Positions 1-8,275 are shown, counted from the stretch's first letter. The stretch is DNA of 64,000 bases from JAAYLC01 sp035654795 (GCA_035654795.1 DASRWC010000041.1:62001-126000); one strand, 5' to 3'. A program made the numbers and translations. The notes: generated by a model from the sequence alone, not told the origin.

Positions 1-1
1 A

Positions 2-877
2 GTTGCATCTCTGAATGAAAAAGTGTCTGAATGGAAAAATACATTACGAGAACTTCAAAAGAAGCGAAAAAAACCAAGGCTGGATGATAAGGTTCTTACT
101 GCGTGGAACGCCTTAACAATTATTGGTTTATTGGATGCTTATAGCGCCATTCCCGAGCAAAGATTCTTAGATATGGCACTCTCGAATGCTGAGTTCTTAA
201 TTAAATATCAATTCAATGGTAATGAGCTTTGGCGAAATTATAAGAATGGAAAATCGTCTATTCCCGGATTCTTAGAAGATTATGCTTGGACTATTGCTGC
301 TTTTATAAAATGCTATGAAATTACATCCGAGCTCAGATGGCTGGATCTCTCCGAAAAGCTCACCAAAAAGGTTCTGGAGGATTTTTATGATGGCAGTATT
401 AGAAGTCTCAGCTTTACAACCGTGAAATCTCGTGAGGTTTTCATTCAGCCGGTTGATTTTCATGATGATGTCATCCCCTCTTCCGGCGCAGTCATGGCCG
501 AGAATTTGTTTTTCCTGAGTCGTTATTTTGGAAATCCGGAATATGAAGATCTAAGCAAACAATTTTTATTAAATATTTTTGACCGATTAGAAACCTATCC
601 CACAGGATTTTCTCATTGGCTAAATTTACTTTTAAACTTCACCGAAGATTTTCATGAAATTGCGGTAATTGGAAAAGATGCCCCGGAGCGAGCAAAAAGA
701 ATTTTAGCCGAATATATTCCGAATAAAATTCTGGCATTCTCCACAAAAATTGAGTCTATACCTCTATTAAAAGGACGTTATAAACGTTATAGAACCCTAG
801 CCTACCTCTGTCGAAATTCTGTCTGCGAACAACCTACTACCAATATCAATTCCTTAATTACTAAACTTAAGAATTAA
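2..877 (+). CDS. DUF255/YyaL-family protein, C-terminal part (5'-truncated by window edge)
   Basis: The reading frame is open from the first bases of the window, so only the last 291 residues are visible and the true start lies upstream. The visible part matches the C-terminal alpha/alpha-barrel (six-hairpin glycosidase-like) half of the YyaL / SPATA20 family: a K-K-P-x-L-D-D-K segment, then L-T-A-W-N-A-L near the start, and a G-F-L-E-D-Y-A motif about 60 residues later. Full family members are about 670-700 residues with an N-terminal thioredoxin-like DUF255 domain, which would be outside the window. The biochemical role of the family is not established. It is followed after 9 bp by the MscS gene on the same strand, so the two may be co-transcribed. 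Family assignment is confident; function is not. Confidence 0.85.
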   Translation, partial: VASLNEKVSEWKNTLRELQKKRKKPRLDDKVLTAWNALTIIGLLDAYSAIPEQRFLDMALSNAEFLIKYQFNGNELWRNYKNGKSSIPGFLEDYAWTIAAFIKCYEITSELRWLDLSEKLTKKVLEDFYDGSIRSLSFTTVKSREVFIQPVDFHDDVIPSSGAVMAENLFFLSRYFGNPEYEDLSKQFLLNIFDRLETYPTGFSHWLNLLLNFTEDFHEIAVIGKDAPERAKRILAEYIPNKILAFSTKIESIPLLKGRYKRYRTLAYLCRNSVCEQPTTNINSLITKLKN

Positions 878-886
878 AATTATTTT

Positions 887-1732
887 ATGGAAGACAAGAT
901 CCATCAATTTGATGTGTATGTTGAACGTTTAATCACCAAAATCATCGATTTTTTACCTTCGCTGATTTCCGCATTATTAATATTAATTATCGGAATTTGG
1001 GTAATAAAATTTATTAAGAAATTAGTCAGACGATTTTTTACCAGGCGCCATCCGGACGCGACACTTGAAAATTTTATCAGTAGTTTGGTAGATTGGGCAC
1101 TCAAAATTCTGTTATTTGTATTGGTAGTAACTCAGCTCGGGGTTGAGTCAGCTTCACTTGTTGCAATGATTGGTGCAGCAGGTTTAGCCATTGGTCTGGC
1201 ACTCCAAGGATCATTATCAAACCTGGCCGGAGGTGTTTTATTATTGGTACTCCGTCCGTTTCGAGTGGGTGATTGGATCAGCGCCCAAGGGGTAGAAGGA
1301 ACAGTATCGGAAATATCCATATTCAATACCCGAATTACCACCTTCGGAAACCAAGTAGCTGTTATTCCCAATGGCAAACTCAGCAACGATAAAATTGTAA
1401 ATTACAACGCTCTAAACATTCGTCGAGAGAGCTTCACCTTCGGAATTGGTTATGGTGACGATATTAAACTTGCAAAGGAGATTTTGATGAACTTGGTAAT
1501 GGAACAGGATGCCGTATTAAAAGAAGAAGGGAAAATGCCCATGGTGGCAGTTGCTGCTCTAAATGAAAATTCGGTAGATTTAACGCTTCGCTACTGGGCA
1601 ACAAATGCAGACTTTTGGGATCTACACTTCTACGTTTTAGAAGAAGCTAAAAATAGATTAGATGCAGCGGGAATTGATATTCCATATCCTCAACGAGTAG
1701 TTCACGTGAAGGATTCCCTTCAGAAACAATAA
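887..1732 (+). CDS. Small-conductance mechanosensitive channel, MscS family
   Basis: 281 residues, close to the size of E. coli MscS (286). Inner-membrane channel that opens under membrane tension to release solutes on hypo-osmotic shock. Three hydrophobic segments are visible at about residues 21-43, 65-83 and 88-122. The third carries the pore-lining glycine/alanine-rich signature (residues 96-116, beginning GAAGLAIGLALQG) followed by L-R-P-F-R-V-G-D-W, the hallmark junction to the beta-domain. The C-terminal cytoplasmic cage domain is complete. The ATG lies 9 bp after the YyaL-like stop, which suggests read-through transcription from that gene. A perfect 8-bp inverted repeat follows in the spacer. 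Nothing appears missing or fused. Confidence 0.93.
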   Translation: MEDKIHQFDVYVERLITKIIDFLPSLISALLILIIGIWVIKFIKKLVRRFFTRRHPDATLENFISSLVDWALKILLFVLVVTQLGVESASLVAMIGAAGLAIGLALQGSLSNLAGGVLLLVLRPFRVGDWISAQGVEGTVSEISIFNTRITTFGNQVAVIPNGKLSNDKIVNYNALNIRRESFTFGIGYGDDIKLAKEILMNLVMEQDAVLKEEGKMPMVAVAALNENSVDLTLRYWATNADFWDLHFYVLEEAKNRLDAAGIDIPYPQRVVHVKDSLQKQ

Positions 1733-1766
1733 TGGAGCCCAAGGCGGCATAGAGAATAGATTAGAT

Positions 1767-1799
1767 TATGGAGCAAATCAAAGCTCAAAGCGCTCCATA
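1767..1799 (+). terminator. Hairpin downstream of mscS (possible terminator)
   Basis: Perfect 8-bp inverted repeat TATGGAGC (1767-1774) / GCTCCATA (1792-1799) with a 17-nt loop. It lies 35 bp after the MscS stop and before the promoter-like box at 1844. There is no clear U-tract, so its role in termination is uncertain. Confidence 0.4.
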
Positions 1800-1843
1800 C
1801 AAATAAATTACAATAAACCAATCACTTATTTAAGAAAGATCCA

Positions 1844-1851
1844 TATTTTTG
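1844..1851 (+). promoter_or_regulatory. Flavobacterial -7 box (TAnnTTTG)
   Basis: TATTTTTG matches the Bacteroidota -7 consensus TAnnTTTG exactly and ends 28 nt before the ATG at 1880. No clear TTG -33 element is seen at the expected distance, so the call rests on the -7 box and position. Confidence 0.45.
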
Positions 1852-1879
1852 TATTTATTTGAATTTTACAACGACAACT

Positions 1880-2587
1880 ATGAAAAAAATTTTGATAGCA
1901 TGTTTTAGTCTGTGCTTAGGTTTCTCGGCTATCGGTCAGCGTATGAACAGTGAATTGGATATTCACTCAAGAACCATCGATTTGAACGAAAAAGCATTGG
2001 CTTTTGGTTTAACTGAAGCGGAATTTGAGGCTATTAAAGATCAAGCATACGCAAATCCGAATTTTATCCCGGGTACTATTTATCAGGATAACAAACCGGT
2101 GAGGACAGGCGTTCCGATGAGATACAACGCTTTTGCCGATGAGATTGAGATAAAACAAAGCCCTTCAGCAACAGAAATTGGAGCCTTGATGAAAGACCCC
2201 AATGTTTATGTAAAAAGCGGTACACAGTTTTATGTTTTTGTTCCTTTTCGAGGATCTAACGAGAAAGGAGGATATTTTAATGTTTTGCACGAAGGAAAGC
2301 GTTTTAGTCTTTATAAAAAAGTGACTGCAACCTTCAAGGAAGCTCAAAAAGCGCAATCTAATTATGCTCGTGACACCCCACCTTCTTTTCCGAAAACTAC
2401 AACTTATTATTTAGTGGACAACGGAACCTTCCTCGAACTGCCAACAGGGAAATCCAAAATCCAGAATTCTTTTGCAGGATCCAAAAAAGACATGAATACG
2501 TTTATTAAACAAAATAAACTTGATCTTAGCAATGAGCGTGATTTAATTAAGGCAGTGGCACATTATGACCAATTACACCAGCAATAG
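1880..2587 (+). CDS. Secreted protein of unknown function
   Basis: 235 residues from the ATG at 1880. A TTG at 1859 is in frame, but the ATG puts the signal peptide at the N-terminus: a K-K pair, a hydrophobic stretch and a likely cleavage after A-I-G-Q around residue 19. The mature part is soluble, lysine-rich and has no transmembrane segment, lipobox or recognisable T9SS sorting domain. I do not recognise a family. It has its own -7 box upstream and is transcribed towards tsaB. Its TAG stop directly touches the complementary stop of tsaB, giving a TAGCTA junction at 2585-2590. Probably periplasmic or extracellular; the function is unknown. Confidence 0.75.
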   Translation: MKKILIACFSLCLGFSAIGQRMNSELDIHSRTIDLNEKALAFGLTEAEFEAIKDQAYANPNFIPGTIYQDNKPVRTGVPMRYNAFADEIEIKQSPSATEIGALMKDPNVYVKSGTQFYVFVPFRGSNEKGGYFNVLHEGKRFSLYKKVTATFKEAQKAQSNYARDTPPSFPKTTTYYLVDNGTFLELPTGKSKIQNSFAGSKKDMNTFIKQNKLDLSNERDLIKAVAHYDQLHQQ

Positions 2588-3253
2588 CTATTTCCCGGGA
2601 ATAAATTCCTTTAAATAAAAAGGCTCAAAATAGGCGACATCATCAAAGTCGCCTATTTTATATTTATCCAGTGCCAACTCACCCATTTCTTTAGCGCTGG
2701 GATATCTGTCGGGTAAAAATGCGGCGTTGTTAAAGTCGCTAACAGTTCTGAACTTAGCTGCACCATCACCAATAAAAATACATTTTCCGGTACCCAAGAA
2801 TTCTGCAAAAGACGAGGGCGTTAGAATTTCTGCACGAATATCTCTGATTTGATTTTTGTTATTATCAAATACGGCCCCATACACCTCCATTCTTCGCGCA
2901 TCCAATAGAGGAATAATAAAATCTACTTGATCTTTTACCTGCTGTGCCAGAACGTTCAATGTTCCTATAGTGATAATGGGAATATCAAGTGCAAATGCAA
3001 GACCCTTTGCTGCTGAGACACCTATTCTCAACCCTGTATAAGATCCCGGACCTTTGCTAACGGCAATGGCGTCTATTTCTTTTTTGCCAATTTGTGCATC
3101 ATGTAGGACTTCTTCAATAAAAACGTGCAGTTTTTCGGCATGAGCATGTTTCTTGCTGTTCTCTTCCCGAACGGATACTACTTTTCCATTTACAGTCAAG
3201 GCAACGGAACAATTGGTTGTTGCCGTCTCTAAACAAAGAATGGTTGTTTTCAT
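2588..3253 (-). CDS. tsaB: tRNA N6-adenosine threonylcarbamoyltransferase complex component TsaB
   Basis: 221 residues, typical for TsaB. Together with TsaD and TsaE it transfers the threonylcarbamoyl group from TC-AMP to A37 of ANN-decoding tRNAs in the cytoplasm; TsaB itself is a catalytically inactive TsaD paralogue that scaffolds the complex. The N-terminal ASKHA-fold strand (ILCLETATTNCSVAL) and the family signature K-G-P-G-S-Y-T-G-L-R-I-G at residues 67-78 are clear. It is the last gene of the tolC / membrane-fusion / tsaB run, with a 1-nt gap after the membrane-fusion gene, so it is probably translated from that transcript. Its stop codon abuts the stop of the convergent secreted-protein gene. 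Confidence 0.95.
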   Translation of the reverse strand: MKTTILCLETATTNCSVALTVNGKVVSVREENSKKHAHAEKLHVFIEEVLHDAQIGKKEIDAIAVSKGPGSYTGLRIGVSAAKGLAFALDIPIITIGTLNVLAQQVKDQVDFIIPLLDARRMEVYGAVFDNNKNQIRDIRAEILTPSSFAEFLGTGKCIFIGDGAAKFRTVSDFNNAAFLPDRYPSAKEMGELALDKYKIGDFDDVAYFEPFYLKEFIPGK

Positions 3254-3254
3254 G

Positions 3255-4502
3255 TTATTTCTTTGCGGCAGTATCTACTTTATCACCCGGCTTCAGCGTT
3301 TTAGTTACTGTGGTATAAGGACCTACTATTACAGTCTCCCCTTCTTTCAGACCTGAAATAATTTCGATGTTGGTATCGTCTTGGATTCCCGTTTGAATGA
3401 CTCGCAATTTCGCCATTCCATCTTCCTTTACATAAACTGCTTCGAATTTTTCTTTCCCCTTGATGTCGTTGTTTTCTACACCCGTTGTGTCTGTCCTCAC
3501 AACAACTGCACTGATTGGCACTCCGATAACCTGTTCTTTTCTAGTTGTAACAATATCTACAGTGGCAGTCATTCCCGGTCTGAATGGTGAGTAGCTATCG
3601 GGTTTACCTTCGGTCAGATCTTTATAGGATTCCGGAAGTATTTTGACTTTTACTTTGAAATTGGTCACTTGATCTGCCGTTAAATTGGATTCTGCACTAT
3701 TCGCAATTTCGGTTACGACTCCTTTAAACTCTCGTTTCAAATAGGCATCTACTTCCACCTTTGCTTCGTTACCAATATTTACTTTCACAATATCATTTTC
3801 ATTGACATCTACTACCACTTCCATGCTTTTCAGGTTGGCGACTCTCACAATTTCTGTTCCTGCCATTTGTGCTGTTCCCACAACACGTTCTCCAAGTTCC
3901 ACAGATAGTTTGGAAATTGTTCCGCTCATCGGGGCGTAAATTGTGGTTCTTGCAAGGTTGTCAACAGATTGTTTCACATTAGCCGCAGCACTTTGAACAT
4001 TGTAGTACGCTGCCTGTTTATTGGCTTTTGCCATGTCATAATCAGCCACGGATTTATCCCATTCTGATTTAGAAATCACTCCTTTTTCAAAAAGTGTTTT
4101 GCTTCTTTCATAATTCAGTTTTGCATTATGTTCACTTGCTTCTGCTTGTGCAAGTTGTGCCCGCACATTTTGTAATCCGGCTTGAGACTGACTCACGGTG
4201 GCTTGAATCAAGTCCGGATTGATTTTCACTAGCAGATCTCCTTTCTCAACAGCTTGCCCTTCTTTAATTGGTAGTGCAATGATTTCACCCGAGACTTCTG
4301 AGGAAAGTGCCACTTCAACTTCCGGCTGTATCTTCCCGGTTGCTGCCACTGTTTCTACAATATCTATAGCCTCAATAGTAGTCACTTCCACTTCTATAAA
4401 ATCTCCTTTACCTCCAAACCAGCCATTTTTCTTCCCAACAATCAGGATGATAATCAGCACTAAGACTATTACAATAATCCAGGTTAACGTCTTTTTTTTC
4501 AT
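3255..4502 (-). CDS. Efflux periplasmic adaptor (membrane-fusion protein, MacA/AcrA type)
   Basis: 415 residues. An N-terminal membrane anchor (residues about 6-22) is followed by a beta-barrel/lipoyl segment, an alpha-helical hairpin region rich in A, Q and K (about 100-190) and a second lipoyl half (IYAPMSGTISKLSVELGERV). The C-terminal half holds the beta-barrel and membrane-proximal domains. This is the HlyD/RND-MFP architecture that links an inner-membrane pump to a TolC channel. The outer-membrane partner lies 3 nt upstream in the same operon. No RND or MacB permease gene is present in the window, so the pump must come from another locus or be shared. The substrate cannot be told from the sequence. 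Confidence 0.9.
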   Translation of the reverse strand: MKKKTLTWIIVIVLVLIIILIVGKKNGWFGGKGDFIEVEVTTIEAIDIVETVAATGKIQPEVEVALSSEVSGEIIALPIKEGQAVEKGDLLVKINPDLIQATVSQSQAGLQNVRAQLAQAEASEHNAKLNYERSKTLFEKGVISKSEWDKSVADYDMAKANKQAAYYNVQSAAANVKQSVDNLARTTIYAPMSGTISKLSVELGERVVGTAQMAGTEIVRVANLKSMEVVVDVNENDIVKVNIGNEAKVEVDAYLKREFKGVVTEIANSAESNLTADQVTNFKVKVKILPESYKDLTEGKPDSYSPFRPGMTATVDIVTTRKEQVIGVPISAVVVRTDTTGVENNDIKGKEKFEAVYVKEDGMAKLRVIQTGIQDDTNIEIISGLKEGETVIVGPYTTVTKTLKPGDKVDTAAKK

Positions 4503-4505
4503 TCT

Positions 4506-5939
4506 TTAGAGTTTTAGTTGATTAGGCGCGATTCCGAAATAGAGTTCTAGCACTTTTACTTTAAAAATATAATCGAATTTGGTTCTGTTTAGTTCAATTT
4601 TGGCATTATCCAATCGTAGTTTAGATTGGCTAAAATCAAATGCATTGGTCAATCCCACATCAAACCGATCATTTGCATATTGAAAAGCTAGTTCCTGAGA
4701 TTCCAAAGCAACCTGAGCTGCTTCATAAGCCTTAAGGGCTCCTTGTACATCTACGAAAGCTTGATACACGTTTGATTCCAGATCAAGCCGTGCTTGTTCT
4801 AGTTGATATTCAGAGTTTTTTAGTTCGATCTGCCGTCTTTTTACGTTATTCCTTACCGATAAACCGTTGAAAATAGGGAGATTCAATTGTACTCCATAAG
4901 ATATACCGTCATTTCTCCACAATTGTTCCACATAAGGTAATGGAGGTTCAGTGATAAAAGCAAAATTGGGTGCTACTACTGCTTGTCCTGTTTCTTCCAC
5001 TATCCCTATGGTCTGGGTAGGTTGATCGGGATTAATCCCTCCGGAAACTATTCTATCTGCACCGGATTCACGTGTGTTATAATTAAAGAATCCGTTTAGA
5101 CTAGGATAATAATTACTCCGTTCAAGTTCCAAATCCTTTTGGGCAAGCGCCACACGATTTTCTGCAATCTTGACTTCAGATCTTGATTCTTGAGCTGCCG
5201 CAATGATTTCTTTAACGGGCTTATTCAAAAATTCATTTGGAAAAACTTCGAACTCTCTGTCAGCAATATCGAAATTTTCATAATCCTTAATCAGAAGAAG
5301 TTGCGCAAGACTAATCAGAGAGATTTGAACGGCATTTTCGGCTACTGCAATTTTTTGTTTCTCATTGGCATCTGTAGCTCTTATTTCCAGAAGATCCCCA
5401 CGCGGCAAAACTCCGGCATCTACCAAATCATTGGTTCTGGCTAATTGTTCCAAAGTCAATCTATTTTGGAAAACGGCAACCTCCAGATTTGCTTTGTTTA
5501 ATAAAATTTGTAGGTAGGAATTTGCAACCATTAGAGCGATATCGTCTTTCATCTTATCCAGATTATATTGCGCCGCCATTTTGGCCAGTGCAGCCCTTTG
5601 GTTTAATCTGATATTGCGTAGTCCTTGAAATATTCCCACTCCCGCCGTTATACTATAGGATGAATTTCTCGTGGTTTGGGTTTGCAAAACTCCTGTGGTT
5701 ACATTTTGTGTAAGTCCTGTATTCCAAGCGTTGGTAGCCGTTCCGTTAAGAGAGGGTAAAAAATTACCAATTGCATCTTTCTTTCCAACGTCAGCTAAAT
5801 CCAATTCCAATTCACTTTGACGAATCGAAATATTATTTTCCAGAGCATGAGATATGCATTCTTCGAGTGTCCACTTCTTTTGAGCAATAGAAGCAAAAAA
5901 AGTCAGGGAAAGAATGACTGAAAGGAAATATTTTATCAT
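4506..5939 (-). CDS. TolC-family outer-membrane efflux channel
   Basis: 477 residues with a signal peptide (cleavage near S-I-A-Q, residue 19-20) and the two-fold repeated coiled-coil/beta-strand layout of outer-membrane efflux proteins. Both halves begin with a hydrophilic helix containing N-x-x-I/L-x-x-A/S-E-x-x-L-x-like repeats, and the second half starts with a segment rich in E, A and Q. It is the first gene of an apparent three-gene unit with the adaptor and tsaB. It forms the trimeric exit duct for the adaptor-coupled pump. No clear promoter box of the TAnnTTTG type is seen in the 114-bp spacer; the closest match is CATTTTTG on the minus strand at about 6013-6020. Confidence 0.92.
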   Translation of the reverse strand: MIKYFLSVILSLTFFASIAQKKWTLEECISHALENNISIRQSELELDLADVGKKDAIGNFLPSLNGTATNAWNTGLTQNVTTGVLQTQTTRNSSYSITAGVGIFQGLRNIRLNQRAALAKMAAQYNLDKMKDDIALMVANSYLQILLNKANLEVAVFQNRLTLEQLARTNDLVDAGVLPRGDLLEIRATDANEKQKIAVAENAVQISLISLAQLLLIKDYENFDIADREFEVFPNEFLNKPVKEIIAAAQESRSEVKIAENRVALAQKDLELERSNYYPSLNGFFNYNTRESGADRIVSGGINPDQPTQTIGIVEETGQAVVAPNFAFITEPPLPYVEQLWRNDGISYGVQLNLPIFNGLSVRNNVKRRQIELKNSEYQLEQARLDLESNVYQAFVDVQGALKAYEAAQVALESQELAFQYANDRFDVGLTNAFDFSQSKLRLDNAKIELNRTKFDYIFKVKVLELYFGIAPNQLKL

Positions 5940-6053
5940 TTTTCTAAAGTTGTATCTTACGAGGCAGTTGCAGCTATAATAGATCTGCCCTTTATTGGAA
6001 GACTATCTACGTGCAAAAATGTTACGGAATATGATCAATATTTCCACAAACTT

Positions 6054-6299
6054 TTAAACTTGACCCACTTTCCTCGCTTTCTTCCTACTTCTATAAATGG
6101 CATACCCCACGCCTCCAACAAGTAAATAGGGGAAAATCATCAGGTAAACAATCCCGTTATTAATCCCTTTTGCGGCATCCCCTCCTTCCTCGCTTTCCAG
6201 AACTGCCCGACACATAGCACATTGTGCCTCTGCCGGAAGAACCGTGAATAGGAAGAACACCAACATCATCCAAAAAATATATTTCGTTTTGATGGTCAT
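6054..6299 (-). CDS. Small membrane protein with CxxC after signal sequence
   Basis: 81 residues. A hydrophobic signal-like segment (residues 8-21) ends at A-E-A-Q and is followed at once by C-A-M-C (Cys27 and Cys30), a short acidic linker, a second hydrophobic helix (about 49-67) and a basic tail R-S-R-K-K-A-R-K. The CxxC would face the periplasm and could bind a metal or be redox-active; it is not a c-type heme site because no His follows. It is the last gene of the four-gene unit with the SCO-like protein, SCO and DUF420, 4 nt after DUF420. The context suggests a role in cytochrome oxidase or copper assembly, but this is inference. The name is unknown to me. Confidence 0.75.
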   Translation of the reverse strand: MTIKTKYIFWMMLVFFLFTVLPAEAQCAMCRAVLESEEGGDAAKGINNGIVYLMIFPYLLVGGVGYAIYRSRKKARKVGQV

Positions 6300-6303
6300 A
6301 AAT

Positions 6304-6828
6304 TTAATAATAAGGAGAGATTAAAAGATAGACCAGAACACCACTCACCGCAACATACAACCAGAGAGGAAAGGTGATTCGTGCAATTTTTTTATGCCTG
6401 TCATAATCTCCCAGAATTCCTCTAACAAAGGTAATAAGAACAAAAGGCACTACTACCGCTGAGAGTAAAATATGTGTAATAAGAATAAAATAGTACATGC
6501 CTTTCAAAAACCCACTACCACCAAACGGAATGGGATCTGAAGTGATGTGATAGGTCAAGTATAGTATTAAAAACAAACAAGACAGGACTATGGCTGTCTT
6601 TATCAAACGTTCATGGGACTTTCTATTTCCTTTTTTAATTTTGATTATAGCAAGTACGAGGATAACTGCTGTTATGGCATTTATTCCTGCATAGATGGGA
6701 GGTAAGAATCCCAGCCGTTCCACCCCGGGAATTCTCACACGAAATAAGACTGCTATAGCCAAGGGTATGCCTATAGAAAGTATCCAGATCCATCTCTTGT
6801 ATTTCCGTTGTCTTAGCGTATTTTCCAC
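6304..6828 (-). CDS. DUF420 family membrane protein (CtaM/YozB-like)
   Basis: 174 residues with about five hydrophobic helices, matching the DUF420 family, whose members in Firmicutes (CtaM/YozB) are linked to heme-copper oxidase activity. Conserved features visible are H-x-x-L-I-K-T-A near residue 71 and paired histidines in the later helices (Y-H-I-T; T-H-I-L-L-S). The start used is GTG at 6826-6828, one nucleotide after the SCO stop codon, and no better ATG is present before the first helix. This arrangement indicates translational coupling to SCO. It is part of the assembly unit next to the oxidase genes. The exact biochemical role is not known. Confidence 0.85.
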   Translation of the reverse strand: MENTLRQRKYKRWIWILSIGIPLAIAVLFRVRIPGVERLGFLPPIYAGINAITAVILVLAIIKIKKGNRKSHERLIKTAIVLSCLFLILYLTYHITSDPIPFGGSGFLKGMYYFILITHILLSAVVVPFVLITFVRGILGDYDRHKKIARITFPLWLYVAVSGVLVYLLISPYY

Positions 6829-6829
6829 T

Positions 6830-7471
6830 TTATAACAATTTCTTAATGTCTTCTTTCAACATCTGTACTTGTTTGGCATCAAGGCCATCATAATATATTA
6901 TCGGATTTCCATTCTCATCCTTTCTGGATCTTATTTTTCCATCCTTGTCTACCAGCGCAAAAAATCCTGAATGTTCAAAGCCTCCTATTTCTTGCGGAGA
7001 CTCGCCTACATAAAGATTAAACCCTTCATTGGCCAGCTTGAAAATAGCTTCTTTTTCTCCTGTTAACAAATGCCATTGCTTTTTGGAAATGCCATGGGTT
7101 TCTGCGTATGCTTTTAGAACTTCGGGTGTATCGTGAGTGGGGTCAATAGTAAAAGAAGCAATTCCCACATCCGGATTTCCAAAATATTCTTTTTGTATTT
7201 TAAGCATGTTCTCATTCATAACCGGGCAAATATCCGGACAGGAAGTGAAAAAGAACTCTACCACATAAACTTTACCATCAAAATCTGAATTGGTAATATT
7301 CTCGCCGTTTTGGTTTGTGAAGCTAAAGCTCGGAACCGATTTTGTTCCTATTGTTTCCAATTTTCCTCTCCCATATCTGTCCTGCATTTGCACCACCACC
7401 CAGATGCCAAAAACTAGAATGATGAAGGAGATACCTATATATGAATAATTCTTCTTTTTCATTTTCTGCAT
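6830..7471 (-). CDS. SCO1/SenC-family copper chaperone
   Basis: 213 residues from the ATG at 7471; a second ATG three codons later (7462) is equally possible. One N-terminal membrane anchor (about residues 11-28) precedes a periplasmic thioredoxin fold. The copper ligands are present: C-P-D-I-C-P with Cys78 and Cys82, and His167 in E-H-S-G-F-F. SCO proteins deliver copper to the CuA site of cytochrome oxidase subunit II and keep its cysteines reduced. The gene begins 13 nt after a cysteine-less paralogue and is followed directly by DUF420. This is one of two complete SCO genes in the window; the other starts at 43990. Confidence 0.93.
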   Translation of the reverse strand: MQKMKKKNYSYIGISFIILVFGIWVVVQMQDRYGRGKLETIGTKSVPSFSFTNQNGENITNSDFDGKVYVVEFFFTSCPDICPVMNENMLKIQKEYFGNPDVGIASFTIDPTHDTPEVLKAYAETHGISKKQWHLLTGEKEAIFKLANEGFNLYVGESPQEIGGFEHSGFFALVDKDGKIRSRKDENGNPIIYYDGLDAKQVQMLKEDIKKLL

Positions 7472-7484
7472 CTTAAAAACACTG

Positions 7485-8129
7485 TTAAATCTCTCTTTGA
7501 GCCCCGTATTTTTTAAGAGCTCTTCTATATTCAGCAAGCAAAACCTTCACATCATCGCTCATTTTGTTGTTGATTTCGGCAATACTTGCAGAATTGTAGC
7601 CATACATAATTCCCTCCTCTTTGTCATCATCTCTACCACGAAGATTGCGTTCTTTATCTATTATAAACACATACGGAGTAGAAAGACCGGAGTCCAAAGT
7701 GAAAGGCACATCTAGCGACTCAAAAATTTCTTTTATTCTATCATTGGTTCCAAAGGAGAAGTGCCACGAATCAGTCGGTGCGATTTGTTTGATTTTCTCA
7801 TCAATTGAAATTGCAACTTCACGAGTACTCTCCGGCAATAGAATAACGAATTGAAAATCCTTAAATTTATGGTTCTTGCCATAAATTTTATGCGCAAGAT
7901 TATAGGCATAAGCCCGATGTGCTTCCAAATCTTCTCCGAAAAATCCGAGAATGGTGATTTTATCTTTTAGATGTACACCTTGACCCGAGATATTAACAAA
8001 CCCTTCCAACTCATCAACCTGATCGTGTAGTATAGGTAGTGGACGAAAATAGTTTGTGCTCAAGGCAAAGAAAATATATGCCGTTATAGGCAAGATGAAC
8101 AAGATGCCAAGAACAATATACTTTTTCAT
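7485..8129 (-). CDS. SCO-like membrane-anchored protein lacking all cysteines
   Basis: 214 residues from the ATG at 8129 (a TTG two codons earlier is less likely). An N-terminal membrane anchor is followed by a thioredoxin-like domain. Comparison by eye with the neighbouring SCO shows F-F-G-E-D-L-E (residues 63-69) where SCO has F-F-F-T-S-C-P-D-I-C, and S-T-P-Y-V-F-I-I-D-K-E-R-N-L-R-G-R (150-166) where SCO has the copper-binding His followed by F-F-A-L-V-D-K-D-G-K. The protein has no cysteine at all, so it cannot bind copper or exchange disulfides in the SCO way. It is the first gene of the four-gene assembly unit. It could be a partner or regulator of SCO; the role is unknown. The homology to SCO is my inference. 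Confidence 0.75.
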   Translation of the reverse strand: MKKYIVLGILFILPITAYIFFALSTNYFRPLPILHDQVDELEGFVNISGQGVHLKDKITILGFFGEDLEAHRAYAYNLAHKIYGKNHKFKDFQFVILLPESTREVAISIDEKIKQIAPTDSWHFSFGTNDRIKEIFESLDVPFTLDSGLSTPYVFIIDKERNLRGRDDDKEEGIMYGYNSASIAEINNKMSDDVKVLLAEYRRALKKYGAQREI

Positions 8130-8224
8130 AAACAAAGCTCTTTTATAAGCTCGTACAAAAGTAACGGCTTGAGGTGCGTATTACAAGTTTTTAACCAAAT
8201 GAATTCAACTTCTATTCAATGACA

Positions 8225-8247
8225 AAACCCTCAGACATCGAGGGTTT
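8225..8247 (-). terminator. Terminator between oxidase operon and assembly unit
   Basis: Perfect 8-bp stem AAACCCTC (8225-8232) / GAGGGTTT (8240-8247) with a 7-nt loop. On the minus strand the stem is followed by TTTTGT. It lies 29 bp after the coxIV-like stop and suggests that ctaB-coxIII-coxIII-coxIV ends here and the SCO unit has its own promoter. Confidence 0.65.
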
Positions 8248-8275
8248 AAATCTATAGATTCGTATTTTTTAGAGT

